Source of the DNA: Erythrocercus mccallii
Taxonomy: Eukaryota; Chordata; Aves; Passeriformes; Dicruridae
Assembly (NCBI GenBank): GCA_013397435.1
Contig: VZRG01000440.1
Span: 205,322-269,321 of the forward strand
Direction of reading: 5' to 3'
Length of the DNA stretch: 64,000 bases
Below the pieces are notes generated by a model. It did no database searches and had not been told where the DNA came from. It saw nothing but the letters and a program-made list of their open reading frames with translations. Both the position numbers and the translations under genes were made by a program. The number at the start of each line of letters is the position of its first letter. The stretch's first letter is position 1. Positions 1 to 12,740 of this stretch are shown in pieces.

Positions 1-2532
1 GAGAATATGCCCATATCTGGCATTCCTAATGATATACATTTGCATGAACATGAAGAATCAATTGAGCCTTGTATTGCAATGGACAGTGTCAATTCTGAAG
101 AAGCTCTAAAATTAACTGGGGAATCAGAAAGCTGTTTTGATATAGAGAGGGATCTTTGTAAAGAAACAGAGGCTTTAGACATGGCTGCTCCCAAAACACA
201 ACTAGATGGTCAATATGCCAATACTAATTCAAATACCTGTAGCGTTCCATCAGCTATAGAGACATCAGAAAGTAATGAAGAAATGCCTGATAGCCTATAT
301 GAAAAAACTCAAGATACATCATTCATTAATGAAGAGTCAGAATCTTCAGTAGAACCTAACTCCACAGTTCATAGTTTAACTTCTAATGATAACAATTGTA
401 TTTTAGATCAGGATACTTCTGAGTTAGAAGGTGAAAAAGGCATTGCATCTGTTACTACTGATAAAAGTGAAGATGAGGATGTTGATCCAAAGTCAGCAGA
501 TATTGACAAAACCCCCAAAAAACAACTTACACTAGATGCTGAAACATCTGTAGAATATAGTAATGAGGATTCTTCTGTACAAGGTGACAAGGAAGATGCA
601 GAAATATCCGAGGAAACCTCTGAGAGGTTATCTACAGTCTCTCCATTATCATTTCGTTATGAATCAAAGCAAATTACAGAATGTGACATGACTGAAGGAG
701 AACAGAAATTGCAAGTAGAACTGGAGAATAAAATGTGTTCTGATACCTCTCAATTTAAAAAATGCTTTAAAAGTCCTGCTACTTCAGACTGGTCAGATTA
801 CAGACCAGATACTGAAGAGAGTGATTGTAACTTTAGAGCATCCAGTGACTTGACCAATGAAAGTGGGGAGGAAGCACTTGAAAAACATTATAATACTGGT
901 TATGTAAAGAGAACTATTGAAAGACTCTATGGCAAGACAGAAGCTTCATTTAAACCTGACTTTCACAAAGGATTTCCTTATATGTCAAAAACATTTCAAG
1001 CAGATACTGAAGGATTCCACTCTGCAGTGGGGGAAAAAATAATTTATTTTTCTCAAGAATCTATGTCTTGTTCTGCAGAGAAATTGTCGCATTCTTCACT
1101 ACCACCACAAGAATATCCAGTAAAAGTAAACAAAGGTGACAGTATACTGAGAAGAGAAAATACTCCTTTACCAACACCAAAATCTGCTCTTAATGGAGAA
1201 GGGACAAGTGATACTAATGACTGTTTAGGGGAATCATTAAATCAACATTGTCAACCTAGCATTCAGGCTAGTGAAGATGAAGGAATATTGATAGATAAAG
1301 GCAAATGGCTTCTGAAAGAAAATCATTTGATAAGAAGATCACCACCTGAACAGATTGGAATGTATGGTAATTTGGATACAACATCAATTGAAAGTGATGA
1401 AGTTCCATACTCTCACTTTGGCAATCTGGATCAGTACCCTGCCCTTGATGAGATCCCTTCTTCAGAACTTGAAGACATGGTAAAACCCCCTGAAAATTTT
1501 TGCAGCTACTTCAATATGCCTCATAATAGTGATTCAGACCCCTTCCAGGAGGAGTCAAGTACAAAAGGCAAACCTAGTCGCAATGGTAAGATCCTTCCTG
1601 CACCAAACAAAGACAAGACCAATCCATCAACCATGGTAGGTCCTACTTCCACACAGGCTGACACCAATTTTCCAGCCTTTTCATCTGTAGAATTTAGATT
1701 GCCTGATAACAAGGTGCATCCATTGGAAAAGCCTTCAAATGATGTACCCATACAGTCTCAGCCAACTAATGCTAGCAATGTTGATAGAAGTGCTCTTCAA
1801 GAAGAAGATTCTCTGGATAGACTCCATGCGATATGTGGCCAACATTGTCCAATACTGATGGTAACAGTAATACCAATCAATGAGGAACAAAGAGGATATG
1901 CCTACCAAAAGACATCTGATATTGAGAATCAGCTGGGTCCATATTTGTTGGCCAAACAGAGCAAACATTTAGAATGGTCAAGTCAAGACTTGACAGAAAA
2001 AAATCATGTGACTTTGAAGAATAACTCTATCAATAAGATTGCCAATAATATCTTTAATAGGTTTTATGCTGATAACACCTTAGATTTTATTAGTAACTTT
2101 GGAATACTTGCATCCTCAACTTTGAAAGACACAAATATTTTAGGGGAGTTACATATTACACAGGATATGAATGTAAACCCCACGGAAGCCAGAAATTGTC
2201 AAAATAGTGTATCCAAACACATACCCAATGCTCTTGTTGCAGGCACAAATACTGAGTTACCTAATGGAAAGACAAAAATATATCAAACCTTAAGAATAAA
2301 TTTAATTGATATTGTTGGAGAAAAAATTTCTCCTATGTTGGCAGATTCAGCAGAAACCTGTCATTCTGAAACATTTCTGAAGTGTGACACTTCCTTAAAT
2401 AACATTGAACATAAAGCCTCTGAAAATCTGAAAAACAAAAATTCCTTTCCTACAGAAGAAGAAGACAAAGAAGAAGTAGTTTGCTCTTCTACAATGAACA
2501 GTGGAAACAGTAAAGATGAGAATGACTTGTAA
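1..2532 (+). CDS. RP1: RP1 (oxygen-regulated protein 1), C-terminal part of the giant last coding exon
   Basis: The frame is open from base 1 to the TAA at 2530-2532, so the 5' end lies outside the window; the ATG at 7 is internal. RP1 is a photoreceptor protein of the outer-segment axoneme that binds microtubules through N-terminal doublecortin domains, which would be encoded upstream. The visible part is the acidic, Ser/Glu-rich, poorly structured C-terminal region. Recognition rests on conserved islands: KGKWLLKENHLIR (about residue 432 counted from the ATG at 7), PYSHFGNL (about 467), CGQHCPIL (about 610) and an acidic SDIEN motif (about 637). The protein ends in an acidic -DL tail like human RP1. 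No frameshift or stop is seen in 2.5 kb despite many A-runs, which argues for a functional gene and good sequence quality. Identity is from remembered human RP1 and is quite certain. Confidence 0.93.
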   Translation, partial: ENMPISGIPNDIHLHEHEESIEPCIAMDSVNSEEALKLTGESESCFDIERDLCKETEALDMAAPKTQLDGQYANTNSNTCSVPSAIETSESNEEMPDSLYEKTQDTSFINEESESSVEPNSTVHSLTSNDNNCILDQDTSELEGEKGIASVTTDKSEDEDVDPKSADIDKTPKKQLTLDAETSVEYSNEDSSVQGDKEDAEISEETSERLSTVSPLSFRYESKQITECDMTEGEQKLQVELENKMCSDTSQFKKCFKSPATSDWSDYRPDTEESDCNFRASSDLTNESGEEALEKHYNTGYVKRTIERLYGKTEASFKPDFHKGFPYMSKTFQADTEGFHSAVGEKIIYFSQESMSCSAEKLSHSSLPPQEYPVKVNKGDSILRRENTPLPTPKSALNGEGTSDTNDCLGESLNQHCQPSIQASEDEGILIDKGKWLLKENHLIRRSPPEQIGMYGNLDTTSIESDEVPYSHFGNLDQYPALDEIPSSELEDMVKPPENFCSYFNMPHNSDSDPFQEESSTKGKPSRNGKILPAPNKDKTNPSTMVGPTSTQADTNFPAFSSVEFRLPDNKVHPLEKPSNDVPIQSQPTNASNVDRSALQEEDSLDRLHAICGQHCPILMVTVIPINEEQRGYAYQKTSDIENQLGPYLLAKQSKHLEWSSQDLTEKNHVTLKNNSINKIANNIFNRFYADNTLDFISNFGILASSTLKDTNILGELHITQDMNVNPTEARNCQNSVSKHIPNALVAGTNTELPNGKTKIYQTLRINLIDIVGEKISPMLADSAETCHSETFLKCDTSLNNIEHKASENLKNKNSFPTEEEDKEEVVCSSTMNSGNSKDENDL

Positions 2533-4110
2533 TAAAGATCTTGGAATTTCCATCACATTAGATTAGTGAAAACATCTTCAGAAAAAAAATATCACATAAT
2601 AAACTCCTGAACGATGCAACCAATAAGACTCCCAGTGTGAATAACTAGATAAAAATGTCACACTTGTATATCAGTGCTGAAATACAAATATTAATTAAAT
2701 TTTTATGGGAACCACCATACAAAGAAAAGCTGTTCTTAGGCAATGATTTCTTGGCTAGGAAACAGTTTTTCTCTGAAATATCCATTAGGAAGTTGTATAC
2801 CATCTAATCAGTTGTATATCATCTAATTTTGGAGAAATGATGGCTGCTTGTTTCAACAGAGAACTGAAATTTGAAATACCTTAAAGATAAGATTTTTATA
2901 TTCCATGACATTTGAGAAGGAGCTTGAAAATTGCCTTTCAGTAGAAATGGTTTTCCCAGAAGAAAATCAACCATTATATGTTTAATTTGAAAGGAAAAGT
3001 AGAAAACACTATTTGAATGCTGTAACACAATAACAAGTAGGAAACAGAAGTCATGTTAATTTTATATAGATGTACATTATAAAATTTCTGTCTGAGATTT
3101 TAAAGGCCAGGTGCAGAACATGTATGTGAGTAAAGAGATTTTTCCATGTAGGTTTATCCAGACACCAAATAAAGTTGGCCTCTTTAACTCAGAGAACACT
3201 AGAAAAGGGCCATATTTAGCAACTGAGAATGGAGACTGTTTGTCAATGGACTTCCTGATTGCTCTTGCCATATTTCCTTCTAACTTACTCTTAAAATTGA
3301 TCTACATACACTGAAGGTTTTAGTTGTGTGTTCTAACTTAACTTCTGTCTGTACTTTAGAGATTGTATTTGTGGTTTTGTGGTTTTTTATTTTGATGTGG
3401 TTTTTTTTTTTTGTTTGTTTGTTTGTTTGTTTGTTTTGTAAATATGTTGTATTTTGAGAATCCAAAGCATATGCAATATGTTCCAGGATGTTTCAATCTC
3501 TTGGTTAGAGTTATTTTGGATATCTGTTTACAGCATTTTTTTAATACTGCATGTATGTAGCAAGCACCTATATATGGTTTACAATTTTCAGTAAATGATG
3601 TAACACCTGACATTGGAAAATATTTAATGTATATTGTAATTAGGGAGAGGGTTTCAGTTTTTTGGTTAGATTTTAATTCCTGATACTGCAAGTACCTCTC
3701 TTCAATGTCAATGAAGTCTGAGATATAGCTGAAAAAAGAAGGTGCCACTTTTCAGGTAGAGAATGAGAATTTGGCCTTTCTGTACTCTTGAAGACTGTGT
3801 CTTGGATAACTAGCATGTACATGCTGTGATAAGCCCTGGGTCATCATCCTATGATTATCCAGATTGAGGACATAATAAAAGGCTGATGCAAATTCCTCTT
3901 GGCCCAGAGGCTTTGACTGTGTCTCTGTGGGACAGAAGGCACGTTGATGGGAAATAGAAGTTGGATGTGAAGCAAAATGGGTTTGTAGCACAGGTAGGAA
4001 ACCTAGAAGCACTCCTCAGTTTTTTTAGAAGTCTAATGGCTGATATATTTCCCCCTAAATAAATGTTATATTTCTATTGTTTGAAGCGGTGTATTCTATG
4101 TAATAAACTA
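2533..4110 (+). promoter_or_regulatory. RP1: RP1 3' untranslated region with candidate polyadenylation signals
   Basis: AATAAA hexamers occur at 2531-2536 (overlapping the stop codon), 2598-2603, 4058-4063 and 4102-4107. The stretch is AT-rich and has no convincing coding potential. It includes a T-run followed by (GTTT)n at about 3400-3437. Which signal is used cannot be told from the sequence; the pair at 4.06-4.11 kb would give a 3' UTR of about 1.6 kb. Short open frames on both strands here look like chance. Confidence 0.5.
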
Positions 4111-4429
4111 ATATTATAACTCTAAAGCAAGATGTATTGTCTAATATATTTGACACCAAATAGCTCTGTTATTATATAACACAACAATAGTGTGTTGTTT
4201 CCTATGCTGCCCCTGTTTCTGATGTTCTTCTGTCCATTTCCACTTCTTCAGTGTCCTCCTTCATATGTTTTAGAACTGCTCCAAGTGAAGAATGTCAATG
4301 GTATTTTTTCATCCCTTTACATGGTGATACAGAAACGAAACCTTTGTTTGAAAAATACAACTCAAAATTACTAGAATCCATCTGTTATAAGTGAAAAATC
4401 GCCAATCTGATTTTTAATAGAAAAATCAA

Positions 4430-5000
4430 AAAAAAAATTTATTTACAAATATTTACAAATTTCGGAAAATTTGGAAAATAGGAAAAATGCGCCAACGATT
4501 CCCAAAACCCCGAGGAACCGGCCCGGGTAATCGGTTCCTGGTGTTGTGTGACAAGCGTCAAAGTGACACAGTCTCCGCGTCCACGAAGCCATGCAATTTT
4601 CGAGGGAGTCTTATACTGTTTTTTGTAGCCTGAGGCTATGGTATACAATGACGAGAGTGAGCCTCTCCAGTCTCTGATGAAGTCATCTATAGTTGTACAA
4701 TGTAGTTGGAAGCTGGCCAGGGTGGGTCCCGGCTTTGGCTAGTGTCTGTTTTTGTTTGTTGATAGCTGTACTTGGAACTGGACAATGAAGCTGATGGCCA
4801 GGCTCCGTCTCTGCAGCTGTCAGTCATTAAGGGAGTTTCTATCTTTTGTCCTCTGGTCGGCCATCAATTTGCACCTCTTCCCAAAGAGGTAGCTGCAACC
4901 TGTTCAACCAGGTTTTGGTGATTGTCTCTTATCAGTGCTGCCGGTGGGCCGCACCTAAGCCACCTCCAAGCTGCTGAATTCTGCTGAAAAGAAAATTTAC
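4430..5000 (-). mobile_element. Probable retroviral LTR-like block
   Basis: A compositionally distinct block with GC-rich, CpG-containing stretches (about 4500-4590 and 4940-4980) sits in AT-rich flanks. It resembles avian endogenous retrovirus LTR material. Orientation is inferred only weakly. No retroviral reading frame is seen. Boundaries are approximate and no target-site duplication was identified. Confidence 0.35.
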
Positions 5001-5514
5001 AAAAAGTTATATTTTCTACAATCAAACTAAATATTACTATAAAAATAACATAACACGAATTACACTATAAGCTCATAACACATCTGAATGTCATACAGCG
5101 TTCTGTGCTCTAAATAATGTCTAAATTGTAGGCAAATTAACAGCTATATATGTTTCCATCACTCACAGTCTTTCTGCTGGATTCACAGCACTTTGCTACA
5201 TCCACAACACCTCAGTGTTTCCAGATCAAGGTTCAGGAACCTTTAATCAGATCCTTATCACTGCGTTACTGGGAGCTGCTGAGCAAACTAAGCACTCAAA
5301 ACATGAGGTGTGAGGTACTCCCTCAGGTTACAATTAGCAGACACCACAGCAAGTGGTGAAATGAATATTAACTAAAAGACTTGGTTTTGATTTCTGTATG
5401 TTAACTGAAAGAGAAGGAATAAAATGGTCACCTCAGAGCAGGACAAAAGGTTGACAGTGAGATGTACCATACTGTCATAGGGTTTATATACTCATTAGTG
5501 GTACAGGGAAAATC

Positions 5515-5770
5515 AGAGAATTGTGGAATCATTTAGGTTAGAAAAGATCTCAGAGTCCAACCATTAACCCAGAATTGCAAAGTCCACCATTAAACCATGT
5601 CCCCAAGTGCTATATCTACACATCTTTTAGATACCTTCAGGGCTGGTGACTCAAGTGCTTCCCAGGACAGCATCCAATGCTTGACAACCCTTCCAGTGAA
5701 GTAGTTTTTCCTATCACCCAAAATGAAATCCAATCTAAACCCTCCCTGGTGCAACTTGAAGCAAAGTTAG
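5515..5770 (-). mobile_element. CR1 LINE fragment
   Basis: The text matches the reverse complement of the CR1 reverse-transcriptase-to-3'-UTR region: a GTGACTCAAGTGCTTCCCAG-like stretch, then a passage on failing to match at the splice-like motif CCTATCACCCAAAATGAAAT and a CTGGTGCAACTTGA motif. It is old and lacks the 5' part. Edges are approximate. Confidence 0.75.
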
Positions 5771-5917
5771 AGAATATCGGGTGTCTGAGATGCAGAGATA
5801 AAATAAAATTGTTTTCATAGTTAAGACCCCAGAAGGCTGAAGAGAGAACTTTACAATGCTGGAGCAACATACTGCTTGACAGAGGCAGAAACACCATGAT
5901 GAGAAATATAATTTATA

Positions 5918-5963
5918 TAGGATAGAAAAGCATTCAGCTTCAATAGGACAGAAAAGCATTCAG
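5918..5963 (+). repeat. Short tandem duplication
   Basis: Two adjacent copies of a unit of roughly 23-26 bases, sharing AGAAAAGCATTCAGCT, lie head to tail between a CR1 fragment and unremarkable sequence. The origin is probably replication slippage. Confidence 0.8.
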
Positions 5964-6624
5964 CTAACATTCTGGGATTTATATAGAGTATGCCATACAT
6001 ATGGAAGGAATTCAGTTTTTATCTTGCCATAATTTAAAAAGAAACAGCCAACATAACACATAGATTGCAGTCCCAGGAACTCTCAGTTTATCTAGTTCAG
6101 CCACTTGCTAGAGGGAAACTATACAATTAGGTAAGTAATTCTATTTAATCACTAAATCTCATTTAAAATATTTTTCGCTGTAGTTATTAAAGCTTCCACC
6201 AGACAGATGTTCTAGAGCTTGATGTCTGTCTTGAATAGTTTCCATCTTCAGCCTACTCATGGTTAGTTTATATACACGTGTCCCAAAGCCATCACTGTAA
6301 TTTGCTTAGAAAAGTCTTTTTCCTCTTTGGTATCTATCAACAAAATCAGACATTTTCTCAGCTTTTTCTCCAATGTAAATATTTTCTCCATTTCCTCTAA
6401 TCATCACAGCTGTAGGTTCTGAAATGCATAACGCATATTTCTCTTAATTTTAAGGATGTCAGAGGAAAAGAAGACCACTTATTTGTTCAATATTGTATCA
6501 CTATTAAAGAAATACCTTGACTTTTATAGCACTGATGATATCAAATTATTAATCTAATCACAATGTTGACCCACTGTAAGGGTTATGGGGAATAGTTAAT
6601 ACAATTTTCTCACCTTGTGTCACA

Positions 6625-6830
6625 GATTAGCCCTAGTCAGAACTAAGCCCCACTCAGCTGCTTGCTTACTTCCCCACCCGTGGGATTGGAGAGAATAAAA
6701 GAAAGAAGACTCATGGGTTGAGGAAAAGTTTAATAGATAAGGCAAAAGGTGCACACACAAGCAAAACAAAACAAGGAATTCAATCATCAGCTAATTTCAG
6801 CTGTGGGAAAAGCAAATTACAGCAACTTTT
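6625..6830 (-). mobile_element. Probable songbird endogenous retrovirus fragment
   Basis: The segment containing AACTAAGCCCCACTCAGCTG, a run with ACTCATGGGTTGAGG, and GCACACACAAGCAAAACAAA looks like a repeat family I associate with passerine ERV copies. No coding potential is visible. The call is by familiarity, not by search, and the limits are approximate. Confidence 0.4.
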
Positions 6831-7030
6831 GAGGAAGCTCACAGTGCTCTGTTGATAGTAAATGTATTTCTGTCTGTTACTTCTCTTTCTCAAACCTCTC
6901 AGTTGTTATTTTTTGCTTGTACTTTCAGTTTAATGTGTTCCAGCTATGACAATTCTGAAATTGATCAAATTTACCTTGCTGATAAGATTCACCAGTAATA
7001 CCATTTCCCCGAATTCCATGCTGTTTCTTT

Positions 7031-7495
7031 CACGGAATGAATGGTTTGGGTTGGAAGGGGCCTTAAGACCCATTTAGTTCCAGCCCTCCTGCAGGAGTCA
7101 GGGACACCTTCCACTTAGACCAGGTCACTCAGAGCTCCATCCAACCTGGTCTTGAGCACTTCCAGAAATGAGGCATCAATAGCTTCTCTGGTCAACATAT
7201 TCCATTGCCCCACCACGCTCATAGTGAAGCTTTTCCCCCTAATATCTAATTTAAACCTGTTCTTTTTCAGTTTGAAGGCATTGTCCCTTTTTCTGTGACT
7301 ACGTGCTCTTGTAAATAGTCTCTCTCCATCTTTCCTGTAGGCTCCCTTCAGTTACTGGAAGGCCACCCCAAAGCTTTCTCTTTTCCAGGCTGAATAAACC
7401 TGATTCTCTCAGCCTTTCCTCCTAGCAGAGGTTCTTCATCCCTCTGATCAGCTTGCTGGCCCCCTCTGGATTTTCTTCAACAGATCAAAGTCCTT
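7031..7495 (-). mobile_element. CR1 LINE 3' end
   Basis: Starts with the reverse complement of the CR1 3' terminus (GAATGGTTTGGGTTGGAAGG) and runs through the typical 3' region (CCAACCTGGTCTTGAGCACT; CAGGCTGAATAAACC). It is 5'-truncated, as is usual for CR1. It lies about 500 bases upstream of the first PLAT exon. Confidence 0.9.
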
Positions 7496-7997
7496 CCTGT
7501 GCTGATAAAGCTTCAGTGGATTCCAAACAAGTTGCTACATCTGTGTAGCAAATCACACTTTTGCAGAGATACAAATCCTTTCTTAAACAGTTCTTTTTCA
7601 GCAGAGCTAATTTGTTTTCAGAGTCCCTAATGTTTAAAGTGATGAGTGTCGAGGCTGTCATTACACAGCACTGCACTGAGCACAGCTGATATATGCTAAG
7701 TAAAGGGAACCCCATATTTAATACAGTATTTCAGAACTGTGTTTGAAGTACAATTATGTTCATTCAAATTTGACTTAGACATATAGGACATTTAGAATAA
7801 AAGATAGGAATGCAACCTGGCATTTCATGGCATACACAACACTGCAAACTCAATATTTGCCTGCTGTAATTTCATGAAGCACATATTTCTGCATTCATTG
7901 ACATGCTATTATTATTTAAAATTTTGATTACTGAAATGCATTTTATTTAAGAATCTTGACTTTAAGTAATTCAGCGAGTCTTTTTATCTTTTGATAG

Positions 7998-8161
7998 GTA
8001 GGAAATGGAATGTGTCAGTCCTCACCAGTGATGTGCCATCTGCAGGAACAAGTTCAAAGGTTTATATTACATTGTATGGGGTTGGTGGCAGTTCGGGTCC
8101 TATTTTTCTTGATGGAGAGAAGGGAAAATTATTTCAGAGAGGCAATGAAGACATCTTCATA
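7998..8161 (+). CDS. PLAT 1, exon A (LOXHD1-like)
   Basis: Acceptor TTTTGATAG and donor ATA|GTAAGT bound a 164-nt segment that enters in phase 1 and leaves in phase 0. It encodes the N-terminal half of a PLAT domain: a WNVSVLTSDV strand, an AGTSSKVYITLYG strand-turn with the family's GT...V.I.LYG pattern, and a closing RGNEDIFI. PLAT domains are beta-sandwiches that mediate membrane or protein contacts. No start codon or promoter is visible upstream, so it needs an upstream exon ending in phase 1, probably an RP1 exon outside the window. It is open and unbroken. Confidence 0.85.
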
Positions 8162-10044
8162 GTAAGTAATATATATTCATTGTGTTGCCCTCTTACTTCC
8201 TGCCAGATCGCATGACATTTCAAACTCTCTGTGATGAAAAGGCAGCTTTTTGTATGTTATGCATATCTAGAAATGAGAAACAAGACTTAAATATAGAGCT
8301 AAATTTAGTATCCTTTCCCACTCACTTATCCTGTTGAAGAACCAGTGTTTTATTTGCATTGTGCCCAAGAAAATACCAAGAAATATATGACAACAGATAC
8401 TTGTTTAGTTGGCAAGATTGAAACAGGGCCACAATATTAAAAATTAAATGGGGAGGTGAAGAATTAGGATATGGAGTAAAATTTTAACTTTGTTAAACAC
8501 CTGCTGCTTTATTGAAATAATGATAAATTTTATACCTGTAATAAATCTATCTGAAACTGCTTCTGCTTCCAGTTACACAAACAAATTCTTCCTTGATCAG
8601 TCTTATAATGTGGTGATTTAGGTGAGCCAGACTGGGCTCTTTGTCACAATGTACATAGCTTGAGTGGTTATATAGGATTGTCAGGGGTTGTCTACAGGTG
8701 TCTGCTATAGAGCCATATTACAAACAGGTGCTTCCATCAATAGTATATCCAGCATAGCAACTCCCCTTATGAGAAAAGATGTTTGATGGCAGCATGGATG
8801 AAGAGCTTTTCCACAATTGCCTCGTAGATGTCTGGGATGCAGGAAGTGCAGTTCTCATCCCTTTTCAGCCTATGGGGTTTCTCAGAAGAATCCAGCACCT
8901 CTAATACAGAATGTGATATCCATCTGTGATATCAAAACCAACCAGATTGAAAGGAGTGGATAAAAGGAGTAAGCAAGTCCTGTTGCCATTACTGAAATTA
9001 ATTTCACCTACAATGACTTTTAAATGCAAAATATGGATGACAGTCCCATTGTTGAGGTCTAGGACTCCCCTTTTAGGCAAGTATCAATAGCACTGAGTAC
9101 AACGAAGGAGAACCTACTGTGAAATATATAGAAAGAGAAAAGGCTCTGTGAGTGCACTGTATTTGCACATAACTGTGGTCTGTCCTGGCTGCTCTGTCTC
9201 TTTATCATTTATAACACTAAGTTCAGGGAAATTTGCGATACAAGGAACTCAGTTCACACCCATCTACACAATGTCAATGAAAACATGAAAATTAATTCTA
9301 TGGAAAACAACAGAAGGAGAGAAAATCAAGCCTACATTATAACAAAATAAATTATACAGTGAGGAAGGAAGACTGATGGTGTACTTCCAGTTCCTTGAAG
9401 ATAAGCTTTCTATTTCTACACTTAAGTTCATAGTAAGGTTGGTTGAATAACCTTCACACAAAGTTATTCCCTCAGCACCCTGTTATCTGTACTGGACATA
9501 TTCATCCAGCCTGCCCAAGAGCTAATCTTTCATACAGCTTTTAAACTTGATTTAATTGAAATTAGTTGTAAAAAGAAGCATCAAAGGTGAATGCAATTGT
9601 TTCTAAAAAATTGTAAAGCATACACTCCTGGAGGGGACTCATAGGTATGTGGGAGGCAAAAATAATTTTCTAGCAGGTCACTAGTATAGATATTAAACCG
9701 AGATAGGTTTTAGGGTCAAGACACTTTTGCTTTTCAGTCATACATATGGTCTCTACTCATCTCCCAGTGAGGCAAATATTCAGCCAGGAATTACTACAGC
9801 AACTTCCTGAGGATATTTAAATAGGATTGGCAGGCCAATGGGATTTTTGAGGGTTTTCTTTTAGAAGACTCAAACATCCAAGGATTATCTGAAGTAACAT
9901 AAGTTGCAAAGGCTCATTTAAATGTTAGAATATTTAATGCCTCAAATCAAAAGTCTCACCTTACAGTTACTAAATGAATTTTTGTTGCATGTCTTTTCTT
10001 TTTAACAAATGTTCTGTGTTTCATTAGTTGTGTTTCTTTTACAG
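8162..10044 (+). other. Intron between PLAT 1 exons A and B
   Basis: About 1.9 kb of AT-rich sequence. I see no further exon, RNA gene or clear mobile element. Confidence 0.6.
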
Positions 10045-10131
10045 GTCAATACTAAGAACATAGGACACCTCTACAAAATACGTATAGGATATACAAATGC
10101 AGGAAACTCCCCTGCCTGGCACTGCAAAGAG
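10045..10131 (+). CDS. PLAT 1, exon B
   Basis: An 87-nt, phase 0 to 0 segment between TTTCTTTTACAG and GAG|GTAAAA. It encodes the central PLAT strand with the signature GHLYKIRIGY, then NAGNSPAWHCKE, matching the family pattern L.K.RIGHD..G..P.W.L. The open frame reading past the donor (to 10203) is intron read-through and should not be counted as protein. It is intact. Confidence 0.88.
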
Positions 10132-12740
10132 GTAAAAGCAGTGAGAAAGAATTTTATGTGTCCAAAAGCAGTCACTATGACAGTGGACTCAAAATATGAG
10201 TAAGAAAAAAATCCTTGGGATTATATTAGCACCATCAAATTCTTTCACCTTCATTTAAGGGATTACTTATGAAGGAATGTTTTTGTGTGGAATTAAAGCA
10301 ACTTATCTTATGATGTCTGGGTTAGCTGTTTGCAATTTAATACATTACGTTTCTTTAAAAATGTGTGGCAGGGCAGCAAGGAAGACTGATTAATTTAGCT
10401 GCTGTAGTCTGAGTCTTCTACAGTCTTTGTATGCTACAAAGTGCCTAGAATTTTTTAAACCCACAAAGTCATTGAACTCAGTCTAGCCAAATCTGTGGCT
10501 GATGCCTATGGGCTGTGTACAGCACCAGAGCTACATTGCAAATATTTCTAGTTCTGTGTCTCTGACAACAAAAAGAAAATAAGTGGTCCTTTTCCCTCCT
10601 TATGTGAAAAATATCTTGATGCAGGTTAGGCAAATATAACAAAGCAAAGAGAATGAGCTAGTTGCATTTCAAGGTTTGATTGGGAAAAGTAGTATATAGG
10701 TTTCTGGACTGGAAATTAAGGGATCTGACTTTTATCCTAATATCTGATGTGATACTATGTGCGCCAATTATATGCTGTGCATGCCTGAAACCCTTCCATT
10801 TTTGTGCCAGAGTTTCTTATCTTTCAGTTAAGAGACAGCAGTTTATGGAGAGCTTTAGAAGCTGCTGGTAAACTCAATGTAAAAATTATATTTCATGATA
10901 TATCTAGATCTATCTGATGCAAAATGCCCACTGAAATCAAATATTCACTCCTCAGTGCTCAAAATCTGTGGCTATTTGATGCTTGTTTTTATCTAGGCCT
11001 GTGACTCAGAAGGAAGACTGAGATTTGGGAAGTGTTATCTGTAGTTTAGGCAAGATCCTGTGAGTTCATACCTCTAGCCAGTCCATGTCTACACCAAAAT
11101 ACCATGTACTGTCACTCTAAGAGGTTTCATGACAGAATTATACCTCTTTCAATTCAAGTCATGATTGCCTGATTATAAAACCTAGGTATTCATTTTCCAG
11201 CTGTACTGAGTTTTGGGGACAGACATTTAAAATGAGAGACTGAGGAGCTCCAACAAAAAAAGAAAAAAAGAGAAAAATGAAAAGATATAATTACATCATT
11301 AAAAATGAGAAGTTATTACCCTTCTTTCCACCTAGGATATATTAATTGAAATCAACAGTAAAATTTAAAAAATACCAACACTTTAGTGTGTTCCATTAGT
11401 TATTTATTTATAAATTTTAATTGTCTCTTTATGGAATCTCAGTCAATCAGATACAGTTTTTAGGGAGTGGTTCATCAGCCAGGGCCAAGTCATTCCCTCT
11501 TGGCAACTTTGGGCAGAAAGTCAAAGAGAAAAAAAAGAAATACATTCAAACCCTACAGGTAGTGTTTTTTATGGTTCAGAGACAAAGAAATACAGCCATT
11601 GATCTGTAGACTTCACACTAGAGGAACAACCTACACACACTTAGCATCACTGTTTCTTGGGAAACCTACATTTTTTCCAGGAAGAACTAAAATTAAAAGA
11701 GTGTGCTCTACAGCTACAGAGCTTTTCTGGTACTTAGGCACACTAGTCCTCCATCAGTGTCCCATGGTTTCTGTGTTTGTATCAGTACTGAGATGATATC
11801 AGACCTGGAAATGTCCACAATTTGCTATTCACAAATTTCCCTTTCAGGCTTCATCGGCAGATGTCAACAGGCTAACATGAGCCAGATTTTTCAGACACGA
11901 TGAATCTTTGTCTTTAAAGTTTAATATTCAAGCAGCAAAAGAGATAAAAATGTTTCCAGTAATTCTGAGTTTGTTCAATATTCAAATTAAGGAGATTAGA
12001 TTCTACAAAGCACACAGTGAAACTACAAGTAGGAGTGTCTTTCCTTCTCTCTGTCCATCCAAAATCTAGTGTAGATACGGGTATAAATTAGCATAATCAG
12101 GGACTATTATAACATCCAGCAGCCTCTGAAGTGCTTACTAAGGAATACTTTGAAGTACAAAATAACTCAACCTCTTTTCCTCCTTCAGCTGGTGTGCATG
12201 CGGTCCTTTTGCTGCTACATGCTCGAAGCTGGGCACAGAAGAAAATAATGTAGGGCAATGTGTAGGCCTCAATTGGTGTTGGGCCTTGCACTTTCATGGT
12301 TTATTTATGTGACAAGGGGTGTTGAAGAATCAAAACCTGTCCATTTAATTCCTGTTCTGATGAAAGTGTAAGGAACAGAGACACAAGCATTGACAAGCTT
12401 CCCAGTGAGAAGTTCTGTCTTTGGTAAGCCATGCCACCTAGTGCCAGCCCCCATGGATGTACCAGCTGGAACAACAGCTGGAGTGGGTGGGAGTGCTCCT
12501 GAGCTGACAAAAACCTGTTTTTCGGTTGCACTTGAGTTACTCTGCCCTGAGCTTTCAAATATGACTGAGTGAAAAGTCGGATTTGGGCAGCTGGATCCAG
12601 GGAGCAGAAATGCTCCATGGTTTTGTGGTCACCCACAAAGCTCTACCTGCACAGATTTCAACAGCATCCCACATGCTTTCTGTTCTGTTCTATCTGGTCA
12701 GAGATCAGCAAGTTAAATTAGAACTCCTGATGCTGTTTAG
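10132..12740 (+). other. Intron between PLAT 1 exons B and C
   Basis: About 2.6 kb, AT-rich, with no recognisable gene or repeat family. The small open frames in it lack family signatures. Confidence 0.6.

Noticed and set aside
3356..3748. 130-residue minus-strand open frame
   Set aside because: It ends in a Lys/Gln run coded by the T-rich simple repeat in the RP1 3' UTR and has no recognisable domain.
10132..10203. C-terminal extension of the PLAT 1 exon B frame
   Set aside because: It follows a good donor and the real continuation is the exon at 12741, which restores the domain.
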